Positions 21,233 through 32,250 of a stretch of DNA of 64,000 nucleotides are shown here, piece by piece; the stretch's first letter is position 1; each line of letters starts with the position of its first letter. Both the position numbers and the translations under genes were made by a program. Below the pieces are notes generated by a model. It saw only the letters and a program-made list of their open reading frames with translations, was not told the origin of the DNA and ran no database searches. This DNA comes from Mesorhizobium sp. (GTDB lineage Bacteria > Pseudomonadota > Alphaproteobacteria > Rhizobiales > Rhizobiaceae): assembly GCF_005063415.1 (NCBI RefSeq), contig NZ_SUEG01000001.1, forward strand, positions 1 through 64,000. Reading direction: 5' to 3'.

Positions 21233-21543
21233 TGGTCCATGTCCTTCAAAACCGTCTTGAGCCTTTCGATGCGCTCTGGCCAGAACGCGCGGTAGCGTTC
21301 GATCCAGCCGAGCAGCGGCGCAAGCCCCTTCGGATCGGCGCGGTAATAGGCGTTGCGGCCGGCCCGGCGCTCGACCACGAGGCCGGCGCCGCGCAGCACT
21401 GCGAGATGCTGCGATACCGCCGGCTGCGATACCGGCATGCCAGTGCGCAGTTCCGACACCGTCATCTCGCCGTCGGCGAGCCGCTCATAGACGGCGCGAC
21501 GTGTTGGATCGGCCAGTGCCCGAAAAATCTCTGCTTCGATCAT
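21229..21543 (-). CDS. ArsR-family HTH regulator
   Basis: 104 residues. Winged helix protein: LADPTRRAVYERLADGEMTVSELRTG, then the recognition helix QPAVSQHLAVLRGAGLV, and RRAGRNAYYRADPKGL. No ArsR metal-binding CxC motif is visible, so a non-metal signal is likely. It is translationally coupled to the AHSA1 gene downstream. It starts at M1 (21543). Confidence 0.88.
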   Translation of the reverse strand: MIEAEIFRALADPTRRAVYERLADGEMTVSELRTGMPVSQPAVSQHLAVLRGAGLVVERRAGRNAYYRADPKGLAPLLGWIERYRAFWPERIERLKTVLKDMDQ

Positions 21544-21603
21544 GCCGAAGCATAAGTCGATACTTATCGGTTTGGCAAGCAGTGTTTTACGACAGGCGAG
21601 GTT

Positions 21604-21993
21604 TTACAAACTCGCCGGAAGCCAGCGTCTCACCATGTCAGAGGATCCGCTAAACGTCGCCTCGAAAACTGGTGACGCGAGCACAGCATGGATATGAAGC
21701 GTTTCGGAGCCGACGTTTCGGAAGCCATGTTGCCTGCGCGCGGCAACAACAAGCGACTGTCCGGCAGTCAAGACGAGATGCTCTTCGTCGATCCACATCT
21801 CGGCCCTGCCGGCGATGACGGTAAGCACTTCCTCGACCGGGTGCCAATGTGTCGGGGCGCCAACCGCTGGTTCGACCCATTGTTCGAATATGCAAAGTTG
21901 AGTTGCGCCGTTGCAGGCCGAGACATGCATTCGGGTCTTTACTCCCACCCGCCATTCTTCTTGCGGCTGATCGTCATGCGCAACCATTTTCAT
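21604..21993 (-). CDS. cupin domain protein
   Basis: 129 residues. Double-stranded beta-helix with the metal-binding GAPTHWHPVEEVLTVIAGRAEMW motif (two His and a Glu) and a second His in RRQHGFRNVG. ATG 21993 has a GAGGCG upstream; the frame is open to a TTG at 22056. The enzyme or binding activity cannot be told from sequence. It is divergent from ssb. Confidence 0.85.
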   Translation of the reverse strand: MKMVAHDDQPQEEWRVGVKTRMHVSACNGATQLCIFEQWVEPAVGAPTHWHPVEEVLTVIAGRAEMWIDEEHLVLTAGQSLVVAARRQHGFRNVGSETLHIHAVLASPVFEATFSGSSDMVRRWLPASL

Positions 21994-22059
21994 GCGTTCG
22001 CCTCGATCCCATGGTCTGTGGAAATTCGACGTCAAGACACTACTTCTTACTGACAACTA

Positions 22060-22099
22060 TTGACAGTGCAGGGCCTGTATTGTAGAACGAAAAGAGAAC
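22060..22099 (+). promoter_or_regulatory. ssb promoter with LexA box
   Basis: TTGACA (22060-22065), 17-bp spacer, TAGAAC (22083-22088). The -10 element lies inside a perfect LexA box, GAAC-GAAAAGA-GAAC (22085-22099). LexA binding would block this promoter. Confidence 0.85.
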
Positions 22100-22201
22100 A
22101 AAAACGTTGTGGGAAAAGGCAGCGACGGCAGGCAGGGATTATCCGTAGCCTGTAAGGTGCAGCGACAGAAATCTGGTTTCGGATGAGCGCGGAGAAGTAT
22201 C

Positions 22202-22711
22202 ATGGCGGGTAGCGTCAACAAGGTCATTCTGGTGGGCAACCTCGGGGCGGACCCTGAAATCCGCCGCCTGAATTCGGGTGACCCGGTTGTCAACATTCGC
22301 ATCGCGACGTCGGAAAGCTGGCGCGACAAGACATCCGGAGAGCGCAAGGAAAAGACCGAGTGGCACAATGTCGTGATCTTCAACGACCAGATCGCCAAGG
22401 TGGCCGAGCAGTATCTGAAGAAGGGCATGAAGGTCTATGTCGAGGGCCAGCTGCAGACGCGCAAATGGCAGGACCAGACCGGCAATGACCGCTATACGAC
22501 CGAGGTCGTGTTGCAGAAATTCCGCGGCGAGCTGCAGATGCTCGATGCGCGGGGCGAGGGCGGCGGCCAGGTCGGCAACTATGCCGGTGGTGGTGCGAGC
22601 CGCGGTTCCGATTTCGGCCAGTCCGGCCCGGGCGAAAGTTTCAATCGCGGTGGCGCCAACAAGGGCGGCGGTGGTTCGTCGCGCGAGCTGGACGACGAAA
22701 TCCCGTTCTGA
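22202..22711 (+). CDS. ssb: single-stranded DNA-binding protein
   Basis: 169 residues. An OB-fold N-terminus ([19 protein letters not shown], then EWHNVVIF and the ssDNA-contacting [10 protein letters not shown] region) is followed by a Gly-rich flexible linker and the acidic tip DDEIPF that recruits repair and replication partners. It coats ssDNA in replication, repair and recombination. It carries its own LexA-controlled promoter. Confidence 0.97.
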   Translation: MAGSVNKVILVGNLGADPEIRRLNSGDPVVNIRIATSESWRDKTSGERKEKTEWHNVVIFNDQIAKVAEQYLKKGMKVYVEGQLQTRKWQDQTGNDRYTTEVVLQKFRGELQMLDARGEGGGQVGNYAGGGASRGSDFGQSGPGESFNRGGANKGGGGSSRELDDEIPF

Positions 22712-22769
22712 TTTCTCGGGGCGGACTGCCCTTGCGGCGAAAAGCGCCGGCACCTTGGCCACGAAATGG

Positions 22770-22802
22770 CGTCCCGAAAATCTGTCTTGGATTTTCGGGA
22801 CG
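22770..22802 (+). terminator. hairpin after ssb
   Basis: Perfect 13-bp stem CGTCCCGAAAATC/GATTTTCGGGACG with a 7-nt loop TGTCTTG. No strong T-tract follows (TTGTGCG), so it may be a terminator or mRNA-stabilising hairpin. Confidence 0.6.
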
Positions 22803-22834
22803 TTGTGCGTTTGAGCGGTGAAAGGACGTATCAA

Positions 22835-23260
22835 GTGAAAGCAAGGGTCAAATGGGTCGAGGAGCGCACTTTCGTTGGCGAGTCCGCCAGTGGGCACAAG
22901 CTGGTGCTAGGCACTGCGTTCGGGCCGGAGGGCAAGACGCCGGGGCCGAGCCCAATGGAACTGGTGCTGATCGGCACCGGCGGCTGCTCGGCCTATGACG
23001 TGGTCCATATCCTCGAAAAGGGGCGCGAGGCGGTTGAAGATTGCGTGGTCGAACTCGATGCCGACCGTGCAGAAGCCGATCCCAAGGTGTTCACCCGCAT
23101 CCACATGCATTTTGTCGTCAAGGGCCGGGCGCTGTCACACGACAAGGTGAAGCGGGCGATCGGGCTTTCGATCGAGAAATACTGCTCGGCCTCGGCAATG
23201 ATGGCCAAGACCGCCGAGATTACCCACGACTTCGAAGTCATTGAAACGACAGCGAAGTAG
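22835..23260 (+). CDS. OsmC-family protein (YhfA-like)
   Basis: 141 residues. Begins VKARVKWVEERTFVGESASGHK, aligning with the start of E. coli YhfA, so GTG 22835 (preceded by AAAGGACG) is preferred over the open frame that starts at 22766. The GGCSAYDVV and EKYCSASAMMAK segments carry the two cysteines of the OsmC peroxidase-type site. Likely a thiol-dependent peroxidase, but the substrate is uncertain. Confidence 0.85.
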   Translation: MKARVKWVEERTFVGESASGHKLVLGTAFGPEGKTPGPSPMELVLIGTGGCSAYDVVHILEKGREAVEDCVVELDADRAEADPKVFTRIHMHFVVKGRALSHDKVKRAIGLSIEKYCSASAMMAKTAEITHDFEVIETTAK

Positions 23261-23268
23261 GGCAGTTC

Positions 23269-23898
23269 CTAAGTCGCCATCAGCGCCTTGATGCCGTCGG
23301 CGACGAACTGTACGGCGAGCGCCGCCAGGATGACGCCGAGCAGCCGTGTCAGGATCGAACGGCCGGTTTGGCCGAGAATACGGTCGATGCGCTCTGACAG
23401 CACGAACACCAGATAGGTGATGACAAGGCAGATGGCGATGATGCCGACAAGTGCTGTCTGGGCGCCAAAACCCTGAAACGAGCTTGAGAGCAGGACGGTC
23501 GCCGAAATCGCGCCGGGACCGGCAATAAGCGGGATCGCCAGCGGAAAGGCGGCGATGTTGTGGATCATGTCCCTGGTGATGGCGACGTCGCTGATCTTCT
23601 CCTTACGGTCCTGCCGGCGCTCGAACACCATTTCGAAGGCGATGAAGAACAGAAGAAAGCCGCCGGCGACGCGGAAGGCCGGCAGAGTGATGCCGAAGAC
23701 TGACAGGATCGATGCGCCGGCGATTGCGAACAACGCCATCACCAGGAATGCGATGACCGAGGCGCGTACGGAGACCTGGTTGCGCTCCTCGCGGTTCATG
23801 CCGCGGGTCACGGCGAGGAAGAGTGGCGCCAGGCCGGGCGGATCGATCGTCACCAGTATGGTGACGAAGGCGTTGAACAGGCTGTCGAAGCTCGGCAT
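23269..23898 (-). CDS. MarC-family membrane protein
   Basis: 209 residues, six predicted transmembrane helices. MarC signature VTIDPPGLAPLFLAVTRG near the N-terminus, then PLAIPLIAGPGAISATVLL in the middle. Despite the name the family is not shown to be a drug exporter. ATG 23898 has GGGAGGG upstream; an upstream start at 23946 is not needed. Convergent with the OsmC gene. Confidence 0.9.
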   Translation of the reverse strand: MPSFDSLFNAFVTILVTIDPPGLAPLFLAVTRGMNREERNQVSVRASVIAFLVMALFAIAGASILSVFGITLPAFRVAGGFLLFFIAFEMVFERRQDRKEKISDVAITRDMIHNIAAFPLAIPLIAGPGAISATVLLSSSFQGFGAQTALVGIIAICLVITYLVFVLSERIDRILGQTGRSILTRLLGVILAALAVQFVADGIKALMAT

Positions 23899-23972
23899 GC
23901 TGACCCTCCCCGCCGGCAATGCCGGATAACGGGATTGGTAGAGCAAAGCGGAGCCAGTGGAAACCGTGCGGA

Positions 23973-24503
23973 TCAGGGGCTGACGGCCCGGCGCGCCAGG
24001 AACTCGACTTCGAGCCGCCAGGTCGCGCCGTCGTCCTGCGAGCGTTCGCCCAGCCAGCGGAACGAATTTTCGGTGATGCGCGAAAAGCTCCAGCGCACAG
24101 CCGATCCGGTGCCGTCTGCGCCTTCCTGGATGATGGTGTCGCCCTCGGCGCGGCCGAGCTGGCGGCTATAGTACTGGTTGCGCGGATCGCTCCAGAAGAT
24201 GTGCCAGGCGTCGACGCCGGGGTCGTAGACGCGCAACGTCGTGCCGTAGAAGGTCCATTTGCCGAGCGAGGGCGAGGCGCCGGCGTCACGGGCAGGCAGG
24301 ATCCATACGTCCTGGATCGCGCGGCCTTCGAGCACCCAGCCGAAATGCACTTCGCCGCGCCCGGTCAGCACCTGACCGTCCTCGAGATGGCGCGTGGCGT
24401 CGAACGTCCAGGCGCCGACGAAGCGGCCATAAAGATTCAGTTTCTCGGCAAGGGCCGGTACGGGCCCATCGCTGTGCAGGGCCTTGGCAAAGGAATTGGA
24501 CAT
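23973..24503 (-). CDS. DUF1579-like beta-barrel protein, function unknown
   Basis: 176 residues with no signal peptide. The stretch GAWTFDATRHLEDGQ, GRGEVHFGWVLEGRAIQDVW, and the WRLEVEFLARR end are typical of small lipocalin-like proteins of the DUF1579 kind, in which a barrel binds an unknown ligand. Lies upstream of marC on the same strand with a 75-bp gap. It is divergent from the AraC gene, which may regulate it. Confidence 0.6.
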   Translation of the reverse strand: MSNSFAKALHSDGPVPALAEKLNLYGRFVGAWTFDATRHLEDGQVLTGRGEVHFGWVLEGRAIQDVWILPARDAGASPSLGKWTFYGTTLRVYDPGVDAWHIFWSDPRNQYYSRQLGRAEGDTIIQEGADGTGSAVRWSFSRITENSFRWLGERSQDDGATWRLEVEFLARRAVSP

Positions 24504-24589
24504 GGCTTCGCTCTCATCTTGTCAGGAGACCGTCAAGCATAGAGGCCGACAGGGGTTCTGCGCTTGGGAAAAGTTGCTATGTTTCGGCG

Positions 24590-25417
24590 ATGACGACGAG
24601 CGCACATAGGCTGGCGTCGGGCCGAGGCTGGCAGGTGTCGGATGTCATCTGCACCGCTGGTGCCGCCGACAGGCCATTCGAGGAGGAGCATCGGGATTTC
24701 TGCGTCGCCGCCGTAACCAGCGGCACCTTCCGCTATCGTGCGCGCCAGGGCACGGCGATGCTGGCGCCGGGCGCGCTCCTGCTCGGCAATCCCGGCACAT
24801 GCTACGAATGCGGCCACGAGCATGGCGCCGGCGACCGCTGCCTCTCCTTCCATTTCGGACCGGCCTATATGGAGCGGATCGTCGCCGACGTGCCGGGCGC
24901 GAAGCAGCTTGATTTCGGCACGCCGCGCCTGCCGCCCTTGCCGGCGCTGGTGCCGCTGCTTGCCGAAGCGGAGGCGGCGCGCGAGATGGCCGACACCGGC
25001 GCGTTCGAAGAATTCGCCCTGCGCATTGCCGGTGCGGCGGTGACAGCGGCTTGCAGCGCTACGGAAGGACAGAGCGCGCCGAGCCGCCGTGACCAGAAGC
25101 GCGTCGCCGAAGCGGTGCGGCGCATCGAAGTCGATGCCGACCGGCCGATCTCGCTTGCCGAACTCGCCGACGAGACCGCCACCAGCCCCTACCATTTCCT
25201 GCGCACCTTCCGGCAAGTTGCCGGCATGACGCCCTACCAATTCCTGCTGAGAGCGCGGCTGCACCGGGCAGCCGTGCGGCTGCGGACGTCGGATCAGGCG
25301 ATTTCGGCGATCGCCTTTGCGGCGGGATTCAACGATCTGTCGACCTTCAATCGCCGTTTCCGGCGGCTGATGGACGAGGCGCCGGGTACTTATCGCGCCC
25401 GCCGGCGACGCTCGTGA
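24590..25417 (+). CDS. AraC-family transcriptional regulator
   Basis: 275 residues. An N-terminal cupin-like ligand domain (AAVTSGTFRYRARQGTAMLAPGALLLGNPGTC) precedes a C-terminal AraC HTH with two helix-turn-helix units: LAELADETATSPYHFLRTFR and ISAIAFAAGFNDLSTFNRRFRR. The effector is unknown. Its target may be the divergent gene at 23973-24503. Confidence 0.88.
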   Translation: MTTSAHRLASGRGWQVSDVICTAGAADRPFEEEHRDFCVAAVTSGTFRYRARQGTAMLAPGALLLGNPGTCYECGHEHGAGDRCLSFHFGPAYMERIVADVPGAKQLDFGTPRLPPLPALVPLLAEAEAAREMADTGAFEEFALRIAGAAVTAACSATEGQSAPSRRDQKRVAEAVRRIEVDADRPISLAELADETATSPYHFLRTFRQVAGMTPYQFLLRARLHRAAVRLRTSDQAISAIAFAAGFNDLSTFNRRFRRLMDEAPGTYRARRRRS

Positions 25418-25501
25418 AAGCGAGCCACGGCCATATCGTCGCAATTGGTGTATCCTTTTGAATTTGCCGCTAAAAACCACACTGGAAAACTGCCGCGATT
25501 G

Positions 25502-25529
25502 TTGGAGTTTCGGGCCGGCTTCCTATATA
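25502..25529 (+). promoter_or_regulatory. candidate gyrA promoter
   Basis: TTGGAG (25502-25507), 16-bp spacer, TATATA (25524-25529). This puts the transcript start about 30 bp before the TTG start of gyrA. Confidence 0.4.
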
Positions 25530-25565
25530 AGCACCAAGTGATTCCTGATTAGATTGTGATCCGAT

Positions 25566-28376
<2,811 letters not shown>

Positions 28377-28432
28377 GTTTGCCACGGCGGCGCCAGCCCT
28401 ATTGGCCGGCGTTGTGAAGAAACCCCCGCAAT

Positions 28433-28585
28433 CTAGAAGTGGCGATAAGGCTTGCGGTTGCCGAAGCCTTCGAACCGCTTGGTATTGGCCTTGGCGCGGA
28501 CGCGCTGTGCTTCCTGATGCAACCCGAATACGGTGGCGATCAGCATGGCGACGGTCATTGCGGTGGCGAGCATGTAGATCAGCAT
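28433..28585 (-). CDS. 50-residue single-helix membrane protein
   Basis: Reads MLIYMLATAMTVAMLIATVF at its start, one clear membrane helix, followed by a basic, polar C-terminus (AQRVRAKANTKRF...RHF). ATG 28585 has AGGAGA about 8 bp upstream, and the frame ends at a TAG at 28433. It is shorter than the usual 60-codon annotation cutoff. No known family is recognised. The location between gyrA and coaD, on the opposite strand, gives no hint of function. Confidence 0.6.
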   Translation of the reverse strand: MLIYMLATAMTVAMLIATVFGLHQEAQRVRAKANTKRFEGFGNRKPYRHF

Positions 28586-28782
28586 GTGCGTGTTCTCCTG
28601 CGCCTAACAACGATTAGATGGGTGTTTGGTTTCATCTTCTGCAGCTGCAAACTTAGTGAACACCGCGTGAAGCCGTTGTGAGCGGCACATTCATCTGTCG
28701 TTCACGTAGGCCAAAAGGTTCATGGGGCGGGCCTGCCGATCGGATTTGCCTTTAGGGGAGAGGCTCGCTAGAAGCACCTGCC

Positions 28783-29283
28783 ATGACCGAACGCATCGCC
28801 CTTTATGCCGGCTCTTTCGACCCGCTGACCAACGGCCATCTCGACGTCCTGAAGGCGTCGCTGGCCGTGGCGGATACCATCTATGCGGCGATCGGCATCC
28901 ATCCCGGCAAGAAGCCGCTGTTTTCCTTCGAGGAACGGGTCGATCTTATCGAAACGGCCGCGAAGGCGGAATTCGGCAGCGACGGTGCGCGTATCAAAGT
29001 AGTCGACTTCGACGGGCTGGTCATCGACGCAGCCAGGAAGCATGGCGCCTCGATCATGATCCGCGGCCTGCGCGACGGCACCGATCTCGACTATGAGATG
29101 CAGATGGCCGGCATGAACGAGACCATGGCACCGGAGCTGCAGACGGTTTTCCTGCCCGCCAGCCCATCGGTGCGCACCATTACCGCCACACTTGTGCGCC
29201 AGATAGCTTCGATGGGAGGCGACATCCGCCCCTTCGTGCCGGCGGCCGTGGCCGGCGCGCTCACCGCCAAATTCGCGAAATAA
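28783..29283 (+). CDS. coaD: phosphopantetheine adenylyltransferase
   Basis: 166 residues. Fourth step of coenzyme A synthesis, converting 4'-phosphopantetheine and ATP to dephospho-CoA. Nucleotidyltransferase signature with NGHLDV (His of the T/HxGH motif), [18 protein letters not shown] and [15 protein letters not shown] near the C-terminus. Length is normal. Followed within a few bases by an intergenic repeat and then cyclophilin genes. Confidence 0.97.
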   Translation: MTERIALYAGSFDPLTNGHLDVLKASLAVADTIYAAIGIHPGKKPLFSFEERVDLIETAAKAEFGSDGARIKVVDFDGLVIDAARKHGASIMIRGLRDGTDLDYEMQMAGMNETMAPELQTVFLPASPSVRTITATLVRQIASMGGDIRPFVPAAVAGALTAKFAK

Positions 29284-29332
29284 ATGCATGTCGCCCAAAA
29301 GTGGAACCCGGCTTTGGGTAACGACTTGCATG
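29284..29332. repeat. palindromic intergenic repeat (rhizobial RIME-like)
   Basis: TGCATGTCG..CCCAAAAG..CGGCTTTGGG..CGACTTGCA is an imperfect inverted repeat. It lies right behind the coaD stop. Similar short palindromes are common in Mesorhizobium intergenic DNA. Confidence 0.55.
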
Positions 29333-29358
29333 AACGAAGATATTCGGAGAAAGATCCC

Positions 29359-29949
29359 ATGCAGCTGAAAAAGCTTGCCTTCTTGCTTGCCGTGCTTGCC
29401 GGTCTTGTGACCGCATCCGTGTCGGCGTTTGCCGCCGATCCGGAAAACACCATGATCGTAACGCTGAAGGACGGCGACGTGACCATCGCGCTGAGGCCCG
29501 ACCTTGCGCCGAAGCATGTCGCGCAGATCAAAAAGCTGGTGCGCCAGGGCGCCTACGACAACGTCGCCTTCCACCGCGTCATCGACGGCTTCATGGCACA
29601 GACCGGCGACGTCAAGTTCGGCAACATGAAGAGCGGCTTCAATGCCGACGCGGTCGGCACCGGCGGCTCCGATCTTCCTGACCTGCCGGCCGAATTCTCC
29701 AGCACCGAGCACTACCAGCGCGGCGTGGTCGGCATGGCCCGCTCCGACGATCCGAATTCCGCCAATTCGCAATTCTTCATCATGTTCGCGCCGGCACCGC
29801 CGCTCGATGGCCAGTACACCATCGTTGGCAATGTGGTCAGCGGCATGGAGCTGGTGGACCACATCAAGAAAGGCGAAGAGGCGCAGAACGGGACGGTGAC
29901 CGACCCCGATCGCATGATCAAGGTGCGCATCGCCGCCGACGGCAAATAA
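29359..29949 (+). CDS. peptidyl-prolyl cis-trans isomerase, exported cyclophilin
   Basis: 196 residues. Signal peptide MQLKKLAFLLAVLAGLVTASVSAFA, then the cyclophilin fold with VAFHRVIDGFMAQTGD, SANSQFFIMFAP and the conserved GSDLPDLPAEFS insertion seen in bacterial PpiA. Catalyses proline isomerisation in the periplasm. ATG 29359 has GGAGAAAG upstream. It is followed by the cytoplasmic paralogue at 29978. Confidence 0.88.
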   Translation: MQLKKLAFLLAVLAGLVTASVSAFAADPENTMIVTLKDGDVTIALRPDLAPKHVAQIKKLVRQGAYDNVAFHRVIDGFMAQTGDVKFGNMKSGFNADAVGTGGSDLPDLPAEFSSTEHYQRGVVGMARSDDPNSANSQFFIMFAPAPPLDGQYTIVGNVVSGMELVDHIKKGEEAQNGTVTDPDRMIKVRIAADGK

Positions 29950-29977
29950 ACCCAAGTTTCAAAAGGATATTTCTGAC

Positions 29978-30490
29978 ATGGCCGAGATCAAGGACCGCGA
30001 GAACGCGCTCATCATGGACACGACCAAGGGCAAGGTCGTCATCGAATTGTTTCCAGACCTGGCGCCCGGCCATGTCGGCCGCATCAAGGAGCTGGCGCGC
30101 GAAGGCGCCTATGACGGTGTGGTCTTCCACCGCGTCATCGACGGCTTCATGGCGCAGACCGGCGACGTCAAGTTCGGCAACTCCAACAAGCCGTCTTTCG
30201 CACCGACCCGCGCCGGTACGGGCGGTTCCGACAAGCCCGACTTGAAGGCCGAGTTCTCCAACGCCAACCACGGCCGCGGCACCTGCTCGATGGCGCGCTC
30301 GCAGAACCCGAACTCGGCCAATTCGCAGTTCTTCATCTGCTTCGACGACGCCGCCTTCCTCAACCGCCAGTACACGGTATGGGGCCAAGTCATCGAAGGC
30401 ATGGACAATGTCGACAAGATCAAGCGCGGCGAACCGGTGCAGGATCCCGACAAGATCGTGTCGCTCAAGGTCGCGGCCGACGTGAAATGA
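29978..30490 (+). CDS. ppiB: peptidyl-prolyl cis-trans isomerase, cytoplasmic cyclophilin
   Basis: 170 residues and no signal peptide. The cyclophilin core VVFHRVIDGFMAQTGDVKFGN closely matches the preceding gene, consistent with a tandem duplication whose first copy acquired a signal peptide. SANSQFFICFDDAAFLN and the GTGGSDKPDLKAEF insert mark PpiB. Stop overlaps the next gene by 4 bp. Confidence 0.92.
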   Translation: MAEIKDRENALIMDTTKGKVVIELFPDLAPGHVGRIKELAREGAYDGVVFHRVIDGFMAQTGDVKFGNSNKPSFAPTRAGTGGSDKPDLKAEFSNANHGRGTCSMARSQNPNSANSQFFICFDDAAFLNRQYTVWGQVIEGMDNVDKIKRGEPVQDPDKIVSLKVAADVK

Positions 30491-30885
30491 CCAGCCGGGC
30501 TGTCGCGGCCATCGCATTTGTGCTCGTCGCGGCGGCCACTCCGGCGCTGGCGACGGAATCGATCGTTTGCAGCGCCGACGGCGGCGCGGCGTCGATCGAC
30601 GTTTTGATGGGACACACGGCCGTCATTGCGGTGGCGCGCGTGTGGCTGGATGCCGACGGCAAGACATGGACCACCGACGGCCAGCCGGGTTCAACGAAAG
30701 TGATCGTCGGGCAGGCATTCGAAGACGACGAGCGTATGCTGATCGATCTCACTGATGAGGGCCTCAGCTCGATCGTCGCCAAATTGCGGCTGGTCAAAGC
30801 CAGCGAGCAGTCCAGTTTCGCGATGGGCGGCACATTGAGCATAGACGGTGTCGGCGCCTGGGCGGTGACCTGCCCGGAACCTTGA
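30487..30885 (+). CDS. small secreted protein, unknown
   Basis: 132 residues. Signal peptide (AIAFVLVAAATPALATE) followed by a mature beta-rich domain with two Cys, VCSADG near its start and VTCPEP at its end, that could form a disulfide. It is co-translated with ppiB through an ATGA overlap. It may be a periplasmic companion of the cyclophilins, but this is inferred only from the overlap. I do not recognise a domain. Confidence 0.55.
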   Translation: MTSRAVAAIAFVLVAAATPALATESIVCSADGGAASIDVLMGHTAVIAVARVWLDADGKTWTTDGQPGSTKVIVGQAFEDDERMLIDLTDEGLSSIVAKLRLVKASEQSSFAMGGTLSIDGVGAWAVTCPEP

Positions 30886-30897
30886 GGCGGGGATTTC

Positions 30898-31983
30898 TTG
30901 CGCGTCGATCTTTTCGACTTCGATCTGCCGGAAGAGCGCATCGCGCTTCGCCCAGCCGAACCGCGCGACAGCGCCAGAATGCTGGTGGTCAGGCCGGGTG
31001 AGGGGCTCGAGGACCGGACGGTGCGCGACCTGCCGTCCCTGCTCAAGGCCGGTGATGTGCTGGTCTTCAACGACACCAAGGTCATTCCGGCGCAGCTGAA
31101 GGGCATCAGGCGGCGCGGCGAGGCGGCGGCGCAGGTCGAAGCCACGCTGCATATGCGGACGGCGCCCGACCGCTGGCTCGCCTTCATGCGTCCGGGCAAG
31201 CGCGTCGCCGCCGGCGATCGCATCCATTTCGGTCATGACGCCAATTCCTGCTTTCTCGGCCAACTCGATGCGACCGTGATCGAGAAGGGGGAAGGCGGCG
31301 AGGTGCTGCTCGGCTTCGACCTGTCAGGTCCGTTCCTCGACGAGGCGCTGCATGCCGTCGGCCACATCCCGCTGCCGCCCTACATCGCCTCCAGGCGCGA
31401 CGACGACGAACGCGACCGCAGTGATTACCAGACCATTTATGCCAGGGAGGAGGGTGCCGTCGCCGCGCCGACGGCAGGGCTGCATTTCACGCCGGCGCTG
31501 TTTGCGACGCTCGACGCCAAGGGCATAGAGCGCCGTTTCGTCACGCTGCATGTCGGCGCCGGCACGTTTTTGCCGGTGAAGGCGGACGACACCGCCGACC
31601 ACAAGATGCACGCCGAAACCGGTTCGGTCAGCCCGGAAACCGCCGAGGCGCTGAATGCGGCGAAAGCAAAAGGAGGGCGCATTATCGCTGTCGGCACGAC
31701 ATCGCTGCGCTTGTTGGAGAGCGCGGCTGGCGAGGACGGCAGGCTGGCAGCATGGTCAGGCCCGACCGACATCTTCATCACGCCCGGCTATCGCTTCAAG
31801 ACCGCAGACATGCTGATGACCAATTTCCATCTGCCGCGTTCGACGCTGTTCATGCTGGTTTCGGCCTTCTGCGGTTTGCAGACGATGCGCGCGGCCTATG
31901 CGCATGCGATCGAGAACCGCTACAGGTTTTATTCCTATGGAGACGCAAGTCTTCTGTTCAGGAAGGATACCGATGGACGATGA
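30898..31983 (+). CDS. queA: S-adenosylmethionine:tRNA ribosyltransferase-isomerase
   Basis: 361 residues. Penultimate step of queuosine synthesis: transfers the ribosyl part of SAM to preQ1-modified tRNA. Family segments [17 protein letters not shown] at the start, [42 protein letters not shown] and the C-terminal [15 protein letters not shown]-type end are present. Starts with TTG 30898, the only possible start. Followed by tgt, the other queuosine enzyme. Confidence 0.95.
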   Translation: MRVDLFDFDLPEERIALRPAEPRDSARMLVVRPGEGLEDRTVRDLPSLLKAGDVLVFNDTKVIPAQLKGIRRRGEAAAQVEATLHMRTAPDRWLAFMRPGKRVAAGDRIHFGHDANSCFLGQLDATVIEKGEGGEVLLGFDLSGPFLDEALHAVGHIPLPPYIASRRDDDERDRSDYQTIYAREEGAVAAPTAGLHFTPALFATLDAKGIERRFVTLHVGAGTFLPVKADDTADHKMHAETGSVSPETAEALNAAKAKGGRIIAVGTTSLRLLESAAGEDGRLAAWSGPTDIFITPGYRFKTADMLMTNFHLPRSTLFMLVSAFCGLQTMRAAYAHAIENRYRFYSYGDASLLFRKDTDGR

Positions 31984-32242
31984 CCTTGAAACCTTCGACC
32001 GCGAAGCCTTGATCGCCGAGGTCAGGAAACTGCGCGCCGGCATCCGCCAACACCGCGACGCCACCGGCCACGATCTGTGCTGGCATCATCCCGACCTGTG
32101 GTCGCTTTTGCCCGAAAAGACCGAGCCGGCGATTGCCGTGCCGCCGTGGCCGAAATTCATGCGCGGCTGCATCCGCTACCGCCAGTCGCTCGATAAGCAG
32201 GCTCCGGACGCGGCGGTATTCGACAAGGAGTTCGATGGCTAG
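31973..32242 (+). CDS. small conserved protein between queA and tgt
   Basis: 89 residues, ATG 31973 with GGAAGG upstream; overlaps the end of queA by 11 bp. Contains [16 protein letters not shown] and a [13 protein letters not shown] segment, with His and Cys in the first. No domain is recognised. Location inside a queA-tgt operon suggests a link to tRNA modification, but it could also be a hitchhiker. Confidence 0.65.
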   Translation: MDDDLETFDREALIAEVRKLRAGIRQHRDATGHDLCWHHPDLWSLLPEKTEPAIAVPPWPKFMRGCIRYRQSLDKQAPDAAVFDKEFDG

Positions 32243-32250
32243 GGAATTCA

